A DNA stretch of 64,000 nucleotides from Bradyrhizobium icense (lineage in GTDB: Bacteria > Pseudomonadota > Alphaproteobacteria > Rhizobiales > Xanthobacteraceae). Each line of letters begins with the position of its first letter. Position 1 is the stretch's first letter. Shown piece after piece: positions 56,945 to 64,000 of this stretch. The notes under the pieces were generated by a model that saw nothing but the letters and a program-made list of their open reading frames with translations, was not told the origin of the DNA and searched no databases. The stretch covers positions 310,001 to 374,000 of the forward strand of contig NZ_CP016428.1 in the NCBI RefSeq assembly GCF_001693385.1, read 5' to 3'. A program made the position numbers and the translations under genes.

Positions 56945-58234
56945 CTACGATTCCGCCGCGACCTCCTCCGCGCTCGCATGCGCCGGCGGCACCGGCATCG
57001 GGAATTTCTCGTACTGCTTCGGCAGGTTCACCGGCCGGTAGCTCGGCATCGCTTCCATCCGCGCCAGCGCCGACTCGTGGATCACGGCGCCGTCGGGGAT
57101 CAGCCGCGGCTCGGCGTCGGGGATGTAATAGCCGAGATGCGTCTGCCGCGCCGGCCATTCCTTGTACGTCGCGCGCTTCGGCAGATATTCGAGCAGCCAC
57201 CACGCGCCGGAGAGCGACTCGTGCAGCTCGCCGCGCACGTCAGGCGCGACATAGGAGAACGGGCTGCCCTTGCGCTGGATGCCCCAGGCGAGCTGGTTGA
57301 CGGTGGCCTGGTTGACGCGAACCCCGCATTTTGTCGCCTCGTCGATCATCCAGAGCAGCGGATATTTTGAAATCCCGCTTTGCTTTTCCGGATAGCCGCC
57401 GCCGATATCGGCATGGACGCCGGCGAACCACACCTGCAGGATATCCTGCGGCTCGGCGTTGATGTCGTTGAAGCGGTTGTGCCGGAAGGTCTGCGGATCG
57501 TCCCATTTTTTCGGACGAAACATGGAGCGCCGCTCGTCGATCGAGATCGCCTGCCGGAACGTCTGCACGCTCGGGTTGGCGGTCGTGAACGCCAGCTCTT
57601 CCAGGCTCGGCCAATAGAAGCGATCGGCGCGCGGCACGATCACGCTCGCGACCGTATCCCAGACGCCGACGAAGCGGATCACGGGCCAGCGCGCCGAGGT
57701 GATGCGCGCGAATTGGGCTGCGTTGTCGAACGCGGTCTGCGGCAGCGGCCCTTGCGCGTCGCCGGCATCGCTGAGCAGCTTCATCTCGCGGCGCAGCTTC
57801 GGCGCCTCGTCGGAAGAGAACTGCTTGTAGGCGATCAGGCCGCTTCCTGCGAGATTGACCTGCTCGGGCGAGATCAATCCGATCTTGTGCACCAGCCCCG
57901 CCAGCACCCGCACGGTATAGGCGCCGCGGGAAAAGCCGAACAGATAGATCTGGTCGCCTTCGCGATAATGCTGGACCAGGAAGCCATAGGCCGCGAGCAC
58001 GTTGTCATCGAGCCCATAGCCGGTGGCAAGGCCGAGGATGGCGTTGAAATCTTGGCGTAGCTTGTGCCACACGTCCGGCCGCTCCAGCGTGCCGACGCCG
58101 GGATCGTAAAACACCATCTGCCGCGGCTCGGTCTTCTCCGTCTTGCGCAGGCAACGATAGAGCTTGAGCACGTTGGAGATGTTCTCGGAAATCTCGTTGC
58201 CGGTGCCGTCGCAGCAGATGATGATGTTGCGCAT
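56945..58234 (-). CDS. DUF2235 alpha/beta-hydrolase-fold protein
   Basis: A 429-residue protein of the DUF2235 family, which includes type VI secretion Tle1-type phospholipase effectors and fungal relatives. It begins with the conserved NIIICCDGTGNE and contains the nucleophile elbow GFSRGA at 100-105 (Ser102), VGVWDTVASV and WFAGVHADIGGGYPE, completing a Ser-Asp-His set. There is no signal peptide and no vgrG or immunity gene in the window, so an effector role is not supported. A second, truncated copy of its 5' end lies at 59046-59228. Confidence 0.9.
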   Translation of the reverse strand: MRNIIICCDGTGNEISENISNVLKLYRCLRKTEKTEPRQMVFYDPGVGTLERPDVWHKLRQDFNAILGLATGYGLDDNVLAAYGFLVQHYREGDQIYLFGFSRGAYTVRVLAGLVHKIGLISPEQVNLAGSGLIAYKQFSSDEAPKLRREMKLLSDAGDAQGPLPQTAFDNAAQFARITSARWPVIRFVGVWDTVASVIVPRADRFYWPSLEELAFTTANPSVQTFRQAISIDERRSMFRPKKWDDPQTFRHNRFNDINAEPQDILQVWFAGVHADIGGGYPEKQSGISKYPLLWMIDEATKCGVRVNQATVNQLAWGIQRKGSPFSYVAPDVRGELHESLSGAWWLLEYLPKRATYKEWPARQTHLGYYIPDAEPRLIPDGAVIHESALARMEAMPSYRPVNLPKQYEKFPMPVPPAHASAEEVAAES

Positions 58235-58351
58235 GGCGATGCTCTCGCGGTGCTACCGGAGCGAGTATAGCGGAATTTGGGGATTTTGGATGGCGCTGCA
58301 GGCGCCGACGGCGTTTCGTCCACGGCCATTCCCGACGCCAGCGGCCTTGGG

Positions 58352-58678
58352 TCAGGCCGCCTCCGTCACCGCGCGAATCTTCAAGTGCACGCCGGTTTCT
58401 TCCTGCAGCGCCCCGATCACGCCGAGCAGATTTCCCGCGGTCGGGTTGCCGTCCGGCCCGAACATGCGCATCAGGCTTTTCGGCGAACGCCCCAGCACCT
58501 CGCCCAGCCGGTCGAAGCCGACGGTCGCGTTGATGTAGGCCCGCAGCGCCGCGCGGCCATGATCGATCTCGCCCTGCAGCAGCGCCTGCACCGCCTCCTG
58601 AAACAGGGCCTTCCGGAAAGCAGGCTCCCGCTCCGCTCGCGCCCGCACCGTGTCACGAAAACTTCGGGTCAGTGGCAT
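58352..58678 (-). CDS. HTH antitoxin of a type II toxin-antitoxin pair
   Basis: A 108-residue protein that starts 4 nt after the toxin stop. It resembles the XRE-type addiction-module antidotes that accompany RelE/HigB-like toxins: an N-terminal helical part (EPAFRKALFQEAVQALLQ) and a helix-turn-helix near VGFDRLGEVLGRSPKSLMRMFG. Toxin-first order is typical of HigBA systems. It likely binds the palindrome at 59011-59030 and represses the operon. Confidence 0.83.
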   Translation of the reverse strand: MPLTRSFRDTVRARAEREPAFRKALFQEAVQALLQGEIDHGRAALRAYINATVGFDRLGEVLGRSPKSLMRMFGPDGNPTAGNLLGVIGALQEETGVHLKIRAVTEAA

Positions 58679-58682
58679 AGGG

Positions 58683-59009
58683 TCATCCCTCGCTGCGCTT
58701 TCGTTTCTTGTAATCGCGCCACCGGCGCAACGCGGCTTCGATGTCGTTCTGCTGCCGTCGCTTGGTCCCGCCGCCGAGCAGAATGACGAGCGTCTTGTCG
58801 TCCCATCCGAAGTAAATGCGGTAACCGGGGCCGCGATTGATCTTTAATTCAGCCGCGCCTTCACCGATCGGCTTGACGTTCGACGTGTTGCCCTCGGCCA
58901 GCCGCTCGATCGCCACCGTCACGCTGGCGGCCGCCTGCGTATCCAGATCGTCGAACCATCGCCGGAAGGGGCCGGTGCCTTCCGAGACATACTCTTCAAC
59001 CCGGATCAT
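58683..59009 (-). CDS. RelE/HigB-type toxin (Gp49-like)
   Basis: A 108-residue protein of the phage-derived Gp49-like/HigB superfamily of addiction-module killers. Landmarks are FRRWFDDLDTQAAASV, the typical KINRGPGYRIYFGW strand and LVILLGGGTKRRQQNDI followed by ARG/LYS-rich helix. These toxins are ribosome-dependent mRNA endonucleases in their characterised relatives. It precedes the antitoxin in the operon. Confidence 0.87.
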   Translation of the reverse strand: MIRVEEYVSEGTGPFRRWFDDLDTQAAASVTVAIERLAEGNTSNVKPIGEGAAELKINRGPGYRIYFGWDDKTLVILLGGGTKRRQQNDIEAALRRWRDYKKRKRSEG

Positions 59010-59010
59010 T

Positions 59011-59030
59011 TGGTATCATATATGTTACCA
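59011..59030. promoter_or_regulatory. 20-bp palindrome upstream of the toxin gene
   Basis: Half sites TGGTATCATA and TATGTTACCA differ from perfect inverted symmetry by one base pair. The site ends 1 nt before the toxin start codon on the minus strand, the place for an autorepressor operator bound by the antitoxin. Confidence 0.7.
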
Positions 59031-59045
59031 CAGCGCAAGCGGAGG

Positions 59046-59228
59046 TCAGCGTTGCTGAAACGGCCGTTCCAGCGTGCCGACGCTGGGGTCGTAAAACACC
59101 ATCTGCCGCGGGTTGGTCTTCTCGGTCTTCTCCGTCTTGCGCAGGCAGCGATAGAGCCTGAGCACGTTGGAGATGTTCTCGGAAATCTCGTTGCCGGTGC
59201 CGTCGCAGCAGATGATGACGTTGCGCAT
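59046..59228 (-). pseudogene. Duplicated 5' fragment of the DUF2235 gene
   Basis: About 55 codons from ATG 59228 match the start of the complete gene at 58234 (CCDGTGNEISENISNVLRLY). The match stops after GTLERP and is followed by unrelated FQQR and a stop. In the shared coding stretch I count seven base substitutions and one 9-nt insertion (an extra KTE). Upstream bases including GCTACC and GCGAGTATAG also match. The copy would make a 60-residue dead peptide but keeps the promoter region. Confidence 0.85.
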
Positions 59229-59298
59229 GGTAATATTACTCCGATGCTACCTTAGCGAGTATAGAGCAGTTCGGTGGACTTATTGAGCTGGGGGCGGA

Positions 59299-61902
59299 CT
59301 ATCGTCCCAGAACGTCGGCGGCATTTGTCTTTGAGATATCTTCGATGAGGCTGGCTGCGCTGTATCTGCGATGTTCGAGCACTTCTTGCGCCTCCGCTCT
59401 CCAAGCCAAATCGCAGTCGTCCCCTAGGGTGCGCCGCAGGCTCCTAATTACACCTAAGGCCTCGCGGGCCCATGTTCGAAAGTCCTCCAACTTCCAAAGC
59501 GCTACTCCCTCTAGGTGTGGGATCGCTCCAGCCTCCGCGCGCTGCACCGGCGTAACAAGAACTGGCAGGATTGTCATTCCGGCCGCTACTTGCGTCAATG
59601 CGGCGTTCGCTCTCATCCAGTTTGGATGACCGGCCGCCTGTCGGGCTTTTTCTGCGCCAAGTGTTGACGTGATCTTAGCTTCGGAATGGTCTTCGAACAC
59701 AAGGCAGTAATTGCCAGATAGCCACCATGGGTCGGGTGAAGCGTCTGATTCATGTTTGCCGGCTTGGAAGCCGAGCATTAGTCCGAGGTCGCGTTGAGCG
59801 ATCTCAAACTTAGTCGCATCGTCTGAGTTAAGGCCATCCAGAATAGCTTTCTCTCTCTTCGCGAATTGCGCTTCATGAGAGATCCCGAGCTTGAGAAGAT
59901 AGCTCTCAAGTCGTTCCACTTGTAACTGAAGTGCTTCGTTCTCTGGAGTATTCGCAGGTACATCAGCTCTGAAACGCGCAAGGCTAGCTAACCAATGAAT
60001 GCCAGCTGCAGCGTCTCGCGCGGCGGCAAAGTGGGTGCGCGCGCGGGCGGACATTCCTGCGATTCCATTTGCTTCACCGTAGGCTGCTGCTGCCCCAGCC
60101 AGGTATTGCCAAAGTGCCCTATAGCCCTTCAGGGTTTCGTCGGTAAGGCCGGCTAAGACTTGGCCAGCACATTCGACGGCACCTTCGTAGTGCCGAAGCC
60201 AAAGACTCTTTTGGTACTTTATCTCAGCTGCGACCACGTGCTGCAGTTGGCCAAGTCCGCTCGGTACTTTTTGGGACGCAACGGCTCGCTTCGCGAGGAT
60301 CTGGCGATTGACCGCTTCCCACGTTGCATCATTGCGCAAGAAGATACCAAAATTTTCGACTAGATCGTTGACGGATGTGTTCGATGATTGCCTGGCGCCG
60401 AAGTCAAGCTCCGCCTGCAATTCTGGATGAAGGAAATTCGTCCGGACAGGGCTATTCAAATAGTCGGTTAACGAAGGACCCGTGACAACTACAGCAGAGA
60501 AATCTTGCAGCGAGCGTGTGCATCTTCCAACTGCTTGAACTATGCGCGTTTGTATACGACCTTGAAGCAGCGCATATGCGCCCATCTTTGAAACAAAGAA
60601 GCGTTCTTGCGCATTGGTGGTTTTTGGCAAGCCGTCGAGAAACAGAAGGCGGCACTCATCACCCGGAAAATCAATACCATCGTATCGATTCGAAAAGACT
60701 GCGACGGAGCCCGTTGAGCGAACAAATGTCTCTTTCGAATCTTCAATCGAACTGGCGTCAACAACGGTTAATCCCAGGTGATTTTGAATATCAGCTACGA
60801 TCTCGTTCTTAACGCGGTCGTTGGGTACGAGTACAACGCTCCTTGGGACCTGTTGCATCAAGGTTCGGCGCAATGAGGCGGTTTCGTCTGCGTCGAGTGT
60901 CATCTCTGGAAAAATGAAGAAACGCCGCCCTATACCTTGTCGATCCCATCCTTCTGGTGTCGGCAGTCGAGTTATGCTTTCTCGTCCTGTCAGGCGCTCC
61001 AGATCGCCGCCTTCGCCCAGAGTTGCAGACATAAAGATGCGCTGCCGCGCATTCGCAAAGGGCGCATGCGTCCACGTTGGTGGTATGAGAGGGCGTACTA
61101 AGATTTCGGACGGGGAAAGGTATACGTGACATGCATGCAAGTTGTCGCGTAGTAGCATCCATGTGTAGCGAAGTGTGTCAATCGATCCGACGTATTGATC
61201 GACTATGCCGACAAATTCAGGAGTAATGCTTGCGAAGGCAGGTGTAGGCAGTTTCTCTACCCAAGATACATCGAAAAGACTGCTGTCGATTTCTCCAGTC
61301 AGTCGACCGAAATCCGTTGAGTCCAAAAAGGGTCTCAAAAGCTCAGCTAGGGCAGCATGCAGGGCCGCATGCGCCCCCTCGTTGCGTATGACCCGTAAGC
61401 TCCACATTGACGCAACGTAGTTCTCGGTTGCGTGTGCATCGTCGGCAATGATGACGTCGGGGCTATCGAAGAACGGATTGATATTAAAGAGGCCGCTGTA
61501 GGTCGTGACCGCAATCCGACGTGCTGCCAGATAGTCTGCCTTAGCAGCTGCATCGAACTCGTACTTTGATCCGGTGAAGCCGTGAACGCTGAGGCCATAT
61601 TGGCTTTCTGCCTGAGCAACCACTTGGTTTACTAACTGCCTAGTGGGACAAACAAACACGATGCGTTCGTTGTTCTTACGGCGAAGCCACTCTCCAGTAA
61701 GTAAGCCAACGAGAGTCTTTCCGCTCCCGGTCGGCAGCTGCATCGCTACGTCGCTGGCAGTAAGTGCACGCGCAACATACTGCTGCATTATCTGGCCCTG
61801 ATGGAGGAGCACGCCCGGAATCTTGCGGCGTGGTAGCTCCAACAGAATCTTCTCAGGGCTATCCGGAACTGCTTCCGGCGGGGGCGCATCCTTGAAAGCC
61901 AC
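59299..61902 (-). CDS. Large SF2-type helicase with possible C-terminal nuclease-like domain
   Basis: An 867-residue protein. Motifs: Walker A PTGSGKT at 57-63, motif Ia CPTRQL, Walker B DDAH at 154-157, SAT at 292-294, VFSNRYDGIDFPGDECRLLF (about 402-421) and QAVGRCTRS at 456-464. The sequence around the last two is closest to XPD/DinG or Rad3-like helicases. The C-terminal third (about 690-867) has PDPWWLSGNYCLVFEDHSEA (723-742), which could be a PD-(D/E)xK core with His in place of the usual Lys. GTG 61902 has GGAGAAG upstream. The gene is visibly lower in GC than its neighbours. No second defence gene is adjacent. Function is inferred only. Confidence 0.75.
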   Translation of the reverse strand: MAFKDAPPPEAVPDSPEKILLELPRRKIPGVLLHQGQIMQQYVARALTASDVAMQLPTGSGKTLVGLLTGEWLRRKNNERIVFVCPTRQLVNQVVAQAESQYGLSVHGFTGSKYEFDAAAKADYLAARRIAVTTYSGLFNINPFFDSPDVIIADDAHATENYVASMWSLRVIRNEGAHAALHAALAELLRPFLDSTDFGRLTGEIDSSLFDVSWVEKLPTPAFASITPEFVGIVDQYVGSIDTLRYTWMLLRDNLHACHVYLSPSEILVRPLIPPTWTHAPFANARQRIFMSATLGEGGDLERLTGRESITRLPTPEGWDRQGIGRRFFIFPEMTLDADETASLRRTLMQQVPRSVVLVPNDRVKNEIVADIQNHLGLTVVDASSIEDSKETFVRSTGSVAVFSNRYDGIDFPGDECRLLFLDGLPKTTNAQERFFVSKMGAYALLQGRIQTRIVQAVGRCTRSLQDFSAVVVTGPSLTDYLNSPVRTNFLHPELQAELDFGARQSSNTSVNDLVENFGIFLRNDATWEAVNRQILAKRAVASQKVPSGLGQLQHVVAAEIKYQKSLWLRHYEGAVECAGQVLAGLTDETLKGYRALWQYLAGAAAAYGEANGIAGMSARARTHFAAARDAAAGIHWLASLARFRADVPANTPENEALQLQVERLESYLLKLGISHEAQFAKREKAILDGLNSDDATKFEIAQRDLGLMLGFQAGKHESDASPDPWWLSGNYCLVFEDHSEAKITSTLGAEKARQAAGHPNWMRANAALTQVAAGMTILPVLVTPVQRAEAGAIPHLEGVALWKLEDFRTWAREALGVIRSLRRTLGDDCDLAWRAEAQEVLEHRRYSAASLIEDISKTNAADVLGR

Positions 61903-62043
61903 AGTCAGCTTCTCCGCTCTACCTTTGGATGGTGTGTAGCAGATTCTGCACCAATCAATCCCTTAGATCTTGCTTCCTAGGGGTGCAAAGAGATGCGCGC
62001 TTCCCTCAAACCGAGTGTTTGCCTCGCCAAACGCCGCAATCTG

Positions 62044-62078
62044 CAAAACAAAAACGGCCGGGTCACCCGACCCGGCCG
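62044..62078 (-). terminator. Intrinsic terminator of rpmB
   Basis: A perfect ten-base GC stem (CGGCCGGGTC / GACCCGGCCG, loop ACCC) followed on the minus strand by GTTTTTGTTTTG. It lies 34 nt beyond the rpmB stop and is a textbook rho-independent terminator. Confidence 0.9.
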
Positions 62079-62111
62079 CTCCAAACTCCGATCCGCCGAT
62101 TTAAACTTCGC

Positions 62112-62420
62112 TCAGCTCGCCTTCTTCACGAACGCGGGCTTGCCGACCTTCTTCTCGATCGCGCGCTTCAGTTCGAGGGCGCGGGGGGAGAGGACGTCGG
62201 CTTTGGCCTTGAGGAGGTAGGCATCGAGGCCGCCATTGTGGTCGACGCTCTTGAGCGCGTTGGTCGAGACGCGCAGGCGCACGTTGCAGCCGAGCGCGTC
62301 CGAGATGAAGGTGACGTTGGCCAGGTTCGGCAGGAAGCGCCGCTTGGTCTTGATGTTGGAGTGGCTCACCTTGTGGCCCACCTGGGGGCCCTTGGCCGTC
62401 AGTTCGCAGCGCCGGGACAT
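62112..62420 (-). CDS. rpmB: Ribosomal protein bL28
   Basis: Large-subunit protein of 102 residues. It begins [22 protein letters not shown] (positions 1 onward) with the L28 hallmark [12 protein letters not shown] and continues to [20 protein letters not shown]. It is somewhat longer than enterobacterial L28, as usual in alphaproteobacteria. ATG 62420 is the family start; the frame to 62582 is an extension. A strong terminator follows. Confidence 0.97.
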   Translation of the reverse strand: MSRRCELTAKGPQVGHKVSHSNIKTKRRFLPNLANVTFISDALGCNVRLRVSTNALKSVDHNGGLDAYLLKAKADVLSPRALELKRAIEKKVGKPAFVKKAS

Positions 62421-62840
62421 TTCGAAAAATCCTCTTCCATCCCCGCCATGGCCAAGCCGCTTCTCGCGGGCACCGCGGGGGTCCAAAATCGCGTCCATTT
62501 CCAGGAACCGCGGACGTATAGGGGGAGACGGCCACGGGGTCAAGGTTGTTGGGCCGGTAAAGGAGCCCCGTCCGGGGCTCAAGCCCTAATTCTGACGCGC
62601 TTTCTTCACGCGAAACCGGAAGTCCACTTCGCTTGAAAACGCTATGGTTCGTAACGGCTGGTTTACCAGGGGTTCCAGCCACTTAAGGGACCATATAAAG
62701 GGCGTAATCCGCGCCGACACCATGGCTTTCGAAAAAGAACCGGCCCCGAGCCCCCGCAAGCGGTGGGCGGCCAGGGAGAGGTCGGGTAAAGGCGTCGTTT
62801 TCGCGAAAACACGCGTTGTTTGCCGGATATTTTTGCCTAG
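62421..62840. other. Divergent rpmB-DUF3108 promoter region
   Basis: About 420 bp between divergent genes. It holds the rpmB promoter and leader plus the DUF3108 promoter. It has short repeats of CGAAAA/TTTTCG and no ORF that I believe; no known ribosomal leader structure is visible to me. Confidence 0.4.
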
Positions 62841-63746
62841 ATGAACACCCAATCGCGCCGATCCCGGGATTTTTCATTCGTGACCGCCAGATGCGCCGTT
62901 TCGCGCCAAACCCTTTCCGCAAGGTTCGGCCTCGTTGCCGGCCTGTGCGCCGCCGCGTGGGGCTTGCTCGCGCCGCAACAGGCCTCCGCGCAGGGGCGGC
63001 TGGATGCGCGTTATGAGGCGACGCTGGCGGGCATCCCCGTCGGCAAGGGAAGCTGGACCATCGAAATCGGCGACGACGTGTTTTCGGCCTCCGCGCAAGG
63101 CGGCACCGCCGGCCTCTTGAAGGCGTTTTCCGGCGGCACCGGCTCCGGCGCCAGCCAGGGCCGCGTCATCAACGGCGCGCTGGTCGCGAACGCCTATACC
63201 GCGACCACCACCACGCAGAAGAAATCCGAGACCATCCGCCTCGTGCTGGCAGGCGGCAACGTCAAGGATTTTTCGATCGACCCGGCGCCGCCGGTCGATC
63301 CCGGCCGGATCGTCGTCACCGAGGCGCACCGGAAAAACGTGCTCGATCCCATGACCGGCTCGATGCTGCGCGTGCCGGGCAATGGCGAGCTGATGACGCC
63401 GGATTCCTGCCGCACGGGCGCGGGGATCTTCGATGGCCGCATGCGCTACGATCTCAAGCTCGACTACAAGCGCATCGAAACGGTGAAGGCCGAAAAGGGC
63501 TATCACGGCCCGGCGCTGGTCTGCGCGATCTATTTCAACCCGGTCGCGGGCTACATCCCCGATCGGCCCGTCATCAAATATCTCGCCGCCGAGCGGCGGA
63601 TCGAGATCACCTTCGTGCCGATCGCCGGAACGCGCGTCCTGGTTCCGTACCGCATGACCATCCCGACGCCGTTGGGCCTGGCGATGCTGGAAGCGACGTC
63701 GTTCGTGACGACGGCGATGCCGCCACGGGTGGCGAAGACGAATTGA
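62841..63746 (+). CDS. DUF3108 exported protein
   Basis: A 301-residue envelope protein. A polar N-terminus (about 1-27) precedes the hydrophobic signal core LVAGLCAAAWGLLAP with likely cleavage after ASAQG. The mature DUF3108 region starts RLDARYEATLAGIPVGKGSW and shows RRIEITFVPIAGTRVLVPYRM and PTPLGLAMLEAT. The fold is probably an LolA/LolB-like half barrel, but the function is unknown. A later ATG would shorten the unusual leader. Confidence 0.88.
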   Translation: MNTQSRRSRDFSFVTARCAVSRQTLSARFGLVAGLCAAAWGLLAPQQASAQGRLDARYEATLAGIPVGKGSWTIEIGDDVFSASAQGGTAGLLKAFSGGTGSGASQGRVINGALVANAYTATTTTQKKSETIRLVLAGGNVKDFSIDPAPPVDPGRIVVTEAHRKNVLDPMTGSMLRVPGNGELMTPDSCRTGAGIFDGRMRYDLKLDYKRIETVKAEKGYHGPALVCAIYFNPVAGYIPDRPVIKYLAAERRIEITFVPIAGTRVLVPYRMTIPTPLGLAMLEATSFVTTAMPPRVAKTN

Positions 63747-63760
63747 GGCCCATAGTTTAC

Positions 63761-63903
63761 CGTCGTCCCTGCGAACGCAGGGACCCACAACCACAGGCGG
63801 TCATTGTTTCGGGCGGTCGTAGTGCCCGCTGCCTGCAAATTGCGCGGCCGCGGCGTATGGGTCCCTGCGCCCGTGCGCAATTGCGCACTAGGCAGGGACG
63901 ACG
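63761..63903. repeat. Family A repeat, copy near window end
   Basis: A 143-bp copy with left end CGTCGTCCCTGCGAACGCAG, CCGCGGCGTATGGGTCC inside and a right hairpin enlarged by an inserted CCGTGCGCAATTGCGCAC palindrome. It follows the DUF3108 stop. The last 97 bp of the window hold no recognisable feature. Confidence 0.8.
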
Positions 63904-64000
63904 GGGGAATGGAATCCGCCTTGACTCTTCCCCGCTTCTGATTCGACTCGGTCGCCTCGAACTTTTTAAGAAATTGGTCCCGAAACCGTTGCTTGTGGAG

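Overview
The window looks like chromosomal DNA of a Bradyrhizobium-like alphaproteobacterium (Nitrobacteraceae). The evidence is high-GC coding with matching codon use, a PHA cluster (phaR, phaA, phaB), a lysC-ptsP-prfA-prmC block, aerobic-type cobS and cobT, alphaproteobacterial families such as DUF4167, DUF1178, DUF2336 and DUF3108, and many copies of a palindromic intergenic repeat. I found no tRNA, rRNA or CRISPR array.

Layout. 0-5.6 kb: the 3' part of a GGDEF-EAL protein, polyhydroxybutyrate genes (regulator PhaR, thiolase PhaA, reductase PhaB) and an EamA exporter. 5.6-9.5 kb: a flavin-reductase pseudogene, a membrane protein, a DUF985 cupin, gloB, a methyltransferase and an Asn-rich DUF4167 protein. 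10-16 kb (minus strand): lysC, ptsP, prfA and prmC. 16-25 kb: a PH-domain membrane protein, ubiG, a second EamA transporter, the comF-grxC-nitrilase-DUF1178 run, a methyltransferase, mutT-argJ and a periplasmic parvulin. 25.4-28.2 kb: secA.

28.4-36.5 kb is a self-contained amide-utilisation locus. A MarR regulator is divergent from an AmiC-like binding protein with no signal peptide. An amidase with an intact Lys-Ser-Ser triad follows, then a complete five-gene ABC importer of the urea/short-chain-amide type. 36.5-54 kb is mostly housekeeping: a YafK-type L,D-transpeptidase, accA, xerD, a 48-residue membrane peptide gene, aroK-aroB, a CNNM/CorC protein, bolA, a J-domain protein, DedA, cobS-cobT, a Tat-exported phytase/esterase-like protein, an old-yellow-enzyme oxidoreductase and a luciferase-like monooxygenase.

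54-62 kb is the accessory region. It holds an IS630-family element with an A7 slippery site, a large palindromic repeat, a DUF2235 hydrolase, a RelE/HigB-type toxin with an HTH antitoxin under a near-perfect palindromic operator, a second truncated copy of the 5' end of the DUF2235 gene, and a lower-GC 867-residue helicase whose C-terminus may carry a degenerate PD-(D/E)xK nuclease fold. The TA pair sits exactly between the two copies of the DUF2235 5' end, which suggests an insertion that rebuilt its target gene. The helicase is the best candidate here for an undescribed (possibly single-gene) defence system. The window ends with rpmB, which has a clear intrinsic terminator, and a DUF3108 exported protein.

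A recurrent theme is a roughly 120-bp repeat bounded by inverted GTCGTCCCTGCGAACGCAGG-type ends. It lies just 3' of many genes and separates prfA from prmC and cobS from cobT. It also creates spurious N-terminal extensions on neighbouring ORFs, so several starts below were moved inward.
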